From NCBI GenBank assembly GCA_914767715.1, contig OU612065.1, forward strand, positions 18,538,001-18,602,000: DNA of 64,000 bases, written 5' to 3'. The notes beneath the pieces are model-generated. The model was not told where the DNA came from and searched no databases. It saw nothing but the letters and a program-made list of their open reading frames with translations. How positions within the stretch are numbered: the stretch's first letter is position 1; every line of letters begins with the position of its first letter. This document shows positions 57,001 through 64,000 of this stretch, in pieces. A program made the position numbers and the translations under genes. Origin of the DNA: Membranipora membranacea. Lineage: Eukaryota; Bryozoa; Gymnolaemata; Cheilostomatida; Membraniporidae.

Positions 57001-60000
57001 TAACCTTTTGTTTTCAATCAACCTGACCTGTCGGGCTGGAATAATATGAAAATTTGGTCTAATTGAAATTCAAGTGTGGAATGAAATTTGCATTTAACAT
57101 GCAAACCTGTCTCCCAGGAAGATATGACAGGTTGTATTGTGCCACAATCACTAGAGGGCTGTCAAAATTATACCTGCTGGTCACTACAAGCGAATTTATA
57201 ATGGATTTGTTGTAACGATTTCTGAAGAGAATATTAGGTTGTCTTGACAATAAATTACTCTCATTCATTCAGTTTGATGGTGAGATTGTTTTCCTCATTT
57301 TGTCTGCCGCTGGCCACTATCCAAAATTCTCAGACCTTAGCTGGGGGAACTGTTGTGAAAAGACTCAAAAATGTGGTTGATTTATGCAAAGGACTATTGG
57401 CTAATACCTTACAGTATGTCCTAAAGAATGTATTATTTATCCAGGCTATGGATACATGGGGCTTTTTATAATGATGTTTTGTTTCTCTCCCAAGGGGCCA
57501 TTTACTTTGTATCTTTTTATGATCGAATTGCTGACCTGTTTCAATTTGTTCTATTTGTAGCCGAGCACGATCCCTCAGGGTTCTGTGGATATGAACAAGT
57601 GTAACGATGTCTTTGATGCCGAAGAAAAGACAGGTCACGAGTTTTCGATCGGGATTACCGTTCCAGGTCCGACCACCCCATACACAACATATGTCAAGGG
57701 AACGAGCAAAGATGAAATCCGCAGGTAAGAATTTGTGGATAAATCCTTCATGCTTAGAGTTCTGGAACATGGTCAAGAGAAGAGCAACTGTGTGTCATGT
57801 AGGGATCATGTCATTGACACAATAGGTTCTCATTGTTCGGTAACTACCCTGCACATTTAATCTTTGAAGATGGGGCAACGTCTTCGGTAACAACCTGTCA
57901 CGGCACATGTGTACACTCTTAATGTGCAAAGTTTGGGTGGTGGTCCCCATAAAAACTGCTGCTCTGTGTGATATTCCAGCATTGTTTGTTTGTGTCGGCG
58001 GCAGTCGAAGGCTGTTAATTATAATGATGACAATTTGGCAGTCTGAGGATGGTATTGTGTGGCTTGATTGCCTAACTGTCGAGCTATGATAGGTAGTTAG
58101 TTGTGAAGAGTTCTTTTTTTGTTCCGACAATATGTACGTGATGCTGAAGGGTTTGCTGCTTATAGTTACAATAAATTGTAACAAGTATACCCTATACCGT
58201 CTTCTCTTCTCACTTCACTCTTTGTGTTGAGGTTGGCCCATGCCACCATCCAAGCCTTTTAACAGCCTCTGTGGCAATATTTAACCAAAACAACAAAGGT
58301 CAGCTTCGCCCAGGGCCTGATAAACACCCATATCTAATAGTTAACACTAAGCGACTTGACCTTAATTGTTTTTCTGACAATGGAGTTGTACTTTTTGGCT
58401 AATGGCTTGGGTCAGGGTTTACTCATTGCTGCTTTATGTAAGGACCTTTGACTTTTGACTGCGCATATCTCAGACGTTTTGAAGAGAGTTTGCAGTTTTT
58501 TGTGGTCAACACTTGACCACATTTTTATAAATTATAAATGCAGCATAAATTGAAGGCCACAGTCACTGCTCAGCAAAGCCATGGAATAATCCCATATCAT
58601 AGGATATTATATGAACAACCCGCCTGTCAGCACCATCCTCTTGTTGTCATTCTGCAATCTGACTCTCCTTTTTTGTCTGTTATTTCACAGGTGGTTTGAT
58701 GTACTCGTTATGTACCCAAGAAGTCTAACAGTGAAGACGAAGCGAAGCCCCGGGAGCAAAGCGGTTAGTATCAATAACAGCTTCTTCAATTTTTAAGTTT
58801 TATGACACTGGTATGGCGTGGTTTATGGTGCAGTCTTCTTTTCGTCAGAATGGCCGATGGACATCCTTAGTGTAGTGGTGTGCAGATACTACACAGCAGC
58901 ACTACGCTTTACTGTTTGGATGAACGAAAGGTCATCATTAAATCTTTTCCGATCATATTGACCACACTAGTGTAATTACTAGGTTGGCACCATAATAACA
59001 GCCTTTGTTTCTCTACTGACTTGAGGGGTAGCTAATTTTATCCCTATAAATTGTCTGTGAAGAGCTGACACTTAAGGACAAGCTGACATACTGCTCCTTA
59101 TGACGACTTACCAGGCGTTTGATTGACAGCTGTAGATAAAGCACTAATTTCAGGGAACGTTTTAGATATCTTGTATATCGGCTACCTTGCGGCAGCTGAG
59201 ATATCAAACCCTGATACAGTATCTAATACTGCATGATGGTTTTATTATCTGGTATTTCTTTTATGGCCGAACAATAGCCTGTTTTATGGGTTCACCCACC
59301 CCTCATAGATTCTCACACGAACACACAATCAATGTTTTCAATTTTCTGTTTTTAACTTTCCCATCTGTCCGAATTTATTCCGATCAGGGAACCCCTCCTA
59401 GCTGCAGTCCAGATGAAATGATCATAGACGACATGAACTTTACGGTAACTGTCAATGCATGCATCACACTCTCTAGCTCAGTTTTGATGTCTATTGTGTT
59501 ACTACTCTACTACGCTGTACTCCCCCCTATCTATTGCCTTGTTGTTGTTCTTGATTTGAGTGAAAGTGACACTTGGTTCTGATACTTTTGTTGGCAAGGC
59601 AAACAATGTAGGGCTGATTTTGTTTGGAGATTAATGATTATTAAATGCCTACCGCAACCACAATCATGCATTTTTCAGCCTTGAGGGTATGCTGGGGTAT
59701 AGGGTTGATTTACAAGGTTTAGTTGGGTAATGATTTGGTAAAACAAAAACACCCCTTCTGATGCACCAATTGATTTTTTGCATGTAATCATTCAACAATC
59801 AGCTACAAATTACAAGGATGGGTGGGAAGTAGTGCTGTAGGTCTTGAAGGGTAGGTTAGATACATATGGTAGCTTTTTATTGTCATGTTATGCATGCGCT
59901 TATGACCACCTCTCTGTAAGTCAGTCCCCTATGTGTAGATTGTTTACCTGTTAGACGCCAGTAGTGTAGCCTCAAATACATAGCAGACAAGTTTGATGAA

Positions 60001-63000
60001 AATATTGTTCATCGAGTGTCCAGTTCATAGAACTGTACTCAGTCTCTTCTGGGGAATAGTGCTAAAGGTTCTTGACCACTATTTGTACACTAGATTGAAA
60101 TTTAAATCAAACACCTGGAAAATGTTGAGATAACAGTAGAACGTCTAGCAGAGCTACTGACCTAACATGGTTGATTGTTTCTTAGGCTGCTGGATTTTGA
60201 ATTACGCTGAGCTGAAAATAAAGGGAGGGGAGTTTAGGCTTGCCGAAATTCTTTATCAGTTGCCGATTGAGTGCAGTCTCCAAGCAGAGCTCAATCTATC
60301 GTGATTTATGTCAGCTTCAATATTGTCATACAGTGTCAGGGGATTTGGAGTGCTGCTTCAAAAGTGACATCTATTACCTAATCACTTAACTGATTATAAC
60401 AGAGTAATTAGCTAAATTGGCTTTCTCCATTACCCGCCGCAATTCTCTTGAATGAAAAGTCAATCCCGCTCACAACATAAGGACGAAAAGTCAGCCTTTA
60501 GTGCTGTGACCTGGGTACCTATGAACTAAAATGTTTGTACCTAGTTCAGCTGTATGTGCACTGGGCACTCTATGCCATAGCCTAGGGCGTACCATTTAAA
60601 CTTCATCAATAAGGGTTTGATTTGTTTTGTCCATCAATATCAACTTTCTATTGGAATTGACGTAATGTACATCTACCAGTGTTATGATTTTTGACTCCAG
60701 ATTAAATTTATTAGTCTCAACTTCTGGTAGTCTGGGTTATTGAGCTTGAGTACCATTCTAGAACTCCATTGCATGCCACCCTCTCCGCTCCTGGGAATCT
60801 CACATAGGCTTCTCTCACTCCTTTGCCTGCCTGCGTGTAGAAGGTCTGCAATGTCCCTAGGAAGAAGTCACACCTCAAAATCATGTCACCACCCAAAATG
60901 TTTTTACAAAATGCTGGTATGGAATGTTAAAATGCTGACACCAAAGCGTATCACTGGGGTGGTGGCGTGATCTTTGGTGAACCAATGTCACCAGTACTTC
61001 GAAACAAATATGTTCTAAAAAATAGTTCCAATCAGTGCAGAAATGTGACTGAGGTTAGGGAGAGGAGAGAGGGGAGGGTAAGCCATGAGTCACTCACTTC
61101 ATGAATCAGCGTGGAGGAATCTCTGTTGTAAATTGTTGACTCACCAACTACAACTTACCGTTTTACCACTTAAGTTTTTATGATCTTTGGATTAACCTCC
61201 CTCGCCATTCTAGCGGTAGTCATATACCATAATCACTGTGGATTCGAGGAACCTGGATAATTTGAGCTGGTTTTAGCACTTGATGAATCACCATCTGGTT
61301 AAATTGGAACGACCTTCAAGAGGTCAACTTCCTTAAAATTACAATCCACCGCCACTCACTGTCAACCAGGTTACCTATTATTTAATGAGATAATTTAAGG
61401 AAATTGTGTCTGTGTTGACATAGTTATGACATTTCCTGCCAAATTAAAGAGTCTTCAAAATGCGTACTTAAACGTATTTCCTATCCAGAGATTAGCCAGA
61501 GCCTTATCCGTATGGAATGGTTATGGGGAGGCTGCATAGGTAGTGCAATTCCGAACCAAACAGGAAATTATAATGAATTCTGGGGAATTATATCAAGACA
61601 AGGCAGTGATAATATTGTAGTATATTGTTGTTTACAGGGAGCGTCCGTGTCCCGACACTTATCGTACTACCCTCCTACAGGTACTGATAAGTCTGTGTCT
61701 GACGATGAGGACGCAGATAGCGTACACAGTAAGAGTAGTATGGAGAGCGGTGTGGAACCTTACGAGAGATCAGGCAGAACTAGAGGAAGGTAAACAATCA
61801 TCCAGTATCCACCTCTATCGTTCTGTCAGATCAGAGATCTGTTGGGTCAGAGGATGTAAACAGAGCATGAAAACAATTTAACGTCAGCGAGTGAGAGACA
61901 GTAAATATTCTAATGGTTCCTGGTAGGCTTGACAATTCTCAATACCGAGAATAATAGCAAGGAGAATGAAAACACTGGGACTGGTGTTGGAAAGTTGTTG
62001 GTAGAACCAAAAAGCATAACCTATTTTTAACTTATAAAACCTAAGATTAGGTTCCTAATCCCGGAAATCTTCGATATAAATAAATGTTGAATGGTAACTC
62101 CATGATTTGTAGATTGATCCCATTTCCAACATTTCCCTGCAACCATAGATTTACTATAACTACAAACCTCACGCTTGCACTATATGATTATTTAAACCTG
62201 TAGTGATATATTCGTCTTTGCTAAAATATTGAATCTGTTTTGCAGATACAGACAGAAAGACATGCGGAGGAGTAAGAGCGAAGTTAGGCCCAGTGATCTC
62301 AAAATGGCTGAAGATGAGTTCAACAAAAAGAATGAAACTGGCAAAGACGGCCAGGTAAAAAATCTCCCAAAAAAAAACTCTATTCATGGAGGGGTTTGAC
62401 TCTTTTATTAGCAAGATACCCGCATGCCATGAATGAATCACACATATGAACTGAAGGTTTTAACCAACCTAAACTGCAGCATTTGACAAGAAACGTTGAA
62501 ACCTTCAAAGTGAAATATGGGCTGAGTCTCGAGTTATACTTGGCACATCACTGATGAGAACAAAACTGCTGGGGGTCCCTTCTGCTGGTAGCTTGAATAC
62601 TAACCAAGGATTTTAATCGGGTGTTGTTTTTGAGCACCTGCTAAATACTTGTAAACCTCTGCCAAATCTAGGCTAAGCTTTGCAGTGGCCCTCGGGTGCC
62701 GCAGCCGCATGAACAAGAGAGGGTGTCAGTCACCTCTCAAAGGCTTTTTGAGAACAGATGTTGTGTAAGAAGCAAAGGATTGCGTATGTCAGTTACATGG
62801 ATATATCAGCTGGTCTGAGCTACACTAGTTATAAATGAATGTGTGTGTGTAAAGTTTTGAGAGCGGATTTTGATCTGGTTTGAGTGTTTAGAATGAGCTT
62901 TGGGCTTAGCCCATTGAGCTGGACATGAGTGATGTAGTGTTGTGAAATTAACTTGAGTATACTCTGTATTTATTGCAAGGTTTCACCCAATATCAACGAT

Positions 63001-64000
63001 TGTATTCCTCTATGCTGTAATCAGCAGCAGCCTTAGTAAATTTGGTTTGATTTAGTGATATTGTAAGATTTCGCACTTTATTGATCCATTTATGCTTTAG
63101 TGGCCAAATATGTATCTGATCAAATATCTTGAGCAAACCTCAAGTGCTGTATGCCATGATATTTTGGCAGTGTGTTCTCAGAGTCGCAGCAGTCCTTTCT
63201 CAGATTACATTTTATTACCTTAGGTCACCATATCCCAAATATCCTTGTATGGACTGCAATCTAGCCAAAAGTGTCGGGTACATTATTCTGCAAACTGAGT
63301 ACACTTTTACGTACACTTTACACCCACCATCCTTGTTTTTTTACAAACCTAGTCAAAGCTCACCTGTACCCCAACTGTCATTTATACTATTTCAGGTGTC
63401 TAGATATTAGATTCCTAACTATGGCAGCTGTGATGTGCCAACTCTTTGATTACCCTTGGTCTATTGACTGAGACTAACCATGCAGAAAATTGAAAGTTTT
63501 TAATAGCCCTGCATAATAACAAAGCTGACAATAGCCATTATCCTAATTGTTGCAGCGAATTGAGACTGAGCAAAAACAAAGCAGGCTTTTTATGTTTTGT
63601 ATGCCTCGATTCAAAGGGCACTCTGGGAGTAAAGAACGTATGTAAATGACACCATTGATAAAAGCTTGATCGCTGCTCTGATGTCATTGATAAAAAAGCC
63701 GCTTGTTATTAATACAAGTGTGAAGTGTGTGGAGTGTTTTTTACAGCAGATGTTTCAAGCTAAAAGTGTTGATAGTTCATCATCAGTAAAATACTGGCGG
63801 ATTTCAGGAGTTCTGAAATTGTGAACAATATGATAGCTTTCATGGGTAGGCTATAAATAAAGTGTATTAATGGGCCTTGCCTTGCAGACAAAGACTGCAA
63901 AGAACATGAACAAACAAAATGACACACAATTGCAGGTTTTGAGTCCATCCATCATGCCAATTTCTTAACTTTAATTTCTTCTCCCTGCAGGCAAAGAAGG
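53973..64000 (+). CDS. MPRIP: MPRIP / outspread homologue, 5' part, 8 complete exons and start of a ninth
   Basis: Plus-strand exons: 53973-54083, 55411-55491, 56222-56287, 57561-57724, 58691-58763, 59388-59444, 61638-61789, 62246-62354, and 63991 to the window edge. All junctions keep phase (823 nt, about 274 residues). ATG at 53973 has an in-frame TAG at 53961-53963. The N-terminus carries [18 protein letters not shown], the Cys-Arg-Lys-Phe...Cys-x-x-Cys-Phe signature of myosin phosphatase Rho-interacting protein, followed by a PH domain. MPRIP bundles with F-actin and links RhoA/ROCK to the myosin phosphatase targeting subunit; the Drosophila relative is outspread. The second PH domain and C-terminal coiled coil, where partners bind, lie beyond the window. 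Confidence 0.92.
54598..54650 (-). repeat. tRNA-derived fragment (probable SINE head)
   Basis: On the minus strand gggatagctcagttggtaga is a complete tRNA acceptor-end/D-arm sequence with the RNA polymerase III A box at 54624-54635. It continues gcgtcaaactcaggatcgca, but no proper T arm or B box follows, so it is not an intact tRNA. A degenerate tRNA-like SINE in the first MPRIP intron is the best reading. Confidence 0.6.
55411..58763 (+). CDS. MPRIP: MPRIP first PH domain exons
   Basis: Exons 55411-55491, 56222-56287, 57561-57724 and 58691-58763 encode residues 38-165. The PH fold spans about residues 43-152: first strand [20 protein letters not shown], then [19 protein letters not shown], a middle with [20 protein letters not shown], and the closing helix [17 protein letters not shown] with the invariant PH Trp at about residue 142. 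The tandem [10 protein letters not shown] is close to vertebrate MPRIP. Where MPRIP has a Gly-Gly-Trp-Leu first strand, this protein has Cys-Ala-Phe-Leu-Phe, so the usual strand-1 Trp is absent. Confidence 0.92.
56390..56404 (+). repeat. Poly-G tract, 15 bases
   Basis: Fifteen consecutive G about 100 bases into the third MPRIP intron, on the sense strand. G runs can act as intronic splicing enhancers, but the length may be imprecise. Confidence 0.85.
57725..63990. other. MPRIP introns 4-8
   Basis: Introns 57725-58690, 58764-59387, 59445-61637, 61790-62245 and 62355-63990. Open frames such as 57330-57776 and 57795-58184 on the minus strand are shadows of, or neighbours to, the PH exon and have no splice or domain support. 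I see no other feature. Confidence 0.5.
59388..62354 (+). CDS. MPRIP: MPRIP inter-PH linker exons
   Basis: Three exons follow the PH domain: 59388-59444 (19 residues, [19 protein letters not shown]), 61638-61789 (Ser/Asp-rich, with [19 protein letters not shown]) and 62246-62354 ([19 protein letters not shown]). The exon at 59388-59444 is 57 nt and phase 0/0, a possible cassette. The linker holds casein-kinase-like acidic serine sites and a basic Arg-Arg-Ser-Lys-Ser site. It corresponds to the long unstructured stretch between the two PH domains of MPRIP. Confidence 0.85.

Larger units (their letters stand above)
54084..57560. other. MPRIP introns 1-3
   Basis: Introns 54084-55410, 55492-56221 and 56288-57560. 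They contain the tRNA-like fragment at 54.6 kb, a tgttgttgttgttg run near 54133 and the poly-G tract at 56390. Nothing else was recognised. Confidence 0.5.

Noticed and set aside
57330-58184. Minus-strand frames of 148 and 129 codons over the MPRIP PH exon
   Set aside because: The first overlaps the well-supported PH exon 57561-57724 on the other strand; neither shows a domain or splice evidence.
1-64000. Bacterial systems, CRISPR arrays, viral genes or intact transposases
   Set aside because: No regularly spaced repeats with unique spacers, no polymerase, integrase or transposase motifs were seen; the coding content is explained by spliced animal genes.

Overview
This is a eukaryotic window from an AT-rich, intron-rich animal genome, most likely a bilaterian invertebrate. 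It contains no operons, ribosome-binding sites or bacterial features. Coding sequence is cut into exons of about 57-334 bases separated by introns of roughly 0.3-6 kb with GT/AG borders, so single open frames are a poor guide. I built gene models by reverse-complementing candidate exons, checking splice sites and requiring reading phase to carry across every junction. The lineage cannot be fixed from the sequence; intron size and gene content would suit a marine invertebrate such as a mollusc, annelid, ambulacrarian or amphioxus.

Three protein genes are supported. (1) From 234 to 21056 on the minus strand lies the 5' part of an ANKFN1 / Drosophila wide awake homologue: 13 phase-consistent exons, about 581 residues, running from the start codon through the ankyrin region into the first half of the fibronectin III domain, with the 3' end off the left edge. 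(2) From 34891 to 52794 on the minus strand lies a complete FAM13 family gene: 21 exons, 1044 residues, an N-terminal RhoGAP domain and the conserved FAM13 C-terminal coiled-coil blocks. (3) From 53973 to the right edge on the plus strand lies the 5' part of an MPRIP (M-RIP / Drosophila outspread) homologue: eight complete exons plus the start of a ninth, about 274 residues, with the cysteine-containing N-terminus and first PH domain.

FAM13 and MPRIP are head to head, with only about 1.2 kb between their start codons. Both families act in Rho signalling (a RhoGAP-domain protein, and a RhoA / ROCK / myosin phosphatase scaffold), so a shared regulatory region is plausible. The ANKFN1 start codon and the FAM13 stop codon are separated by about 13.8 kb in which I see no convincing gene, only hairpin-type short repeats and simple sequence.

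The most unusual features are two adjacent FAM13 introns whose 5' splice sites lie inside tandem repeats that reiterate the donor motif, a candidate 12-base microexon in FAM13, an orphan exon in ANKFN1, two small inverted-repeat element families shared between loci, and an open plus-strand exon-like segment at the left edge. I did not find an obviously new biological system.
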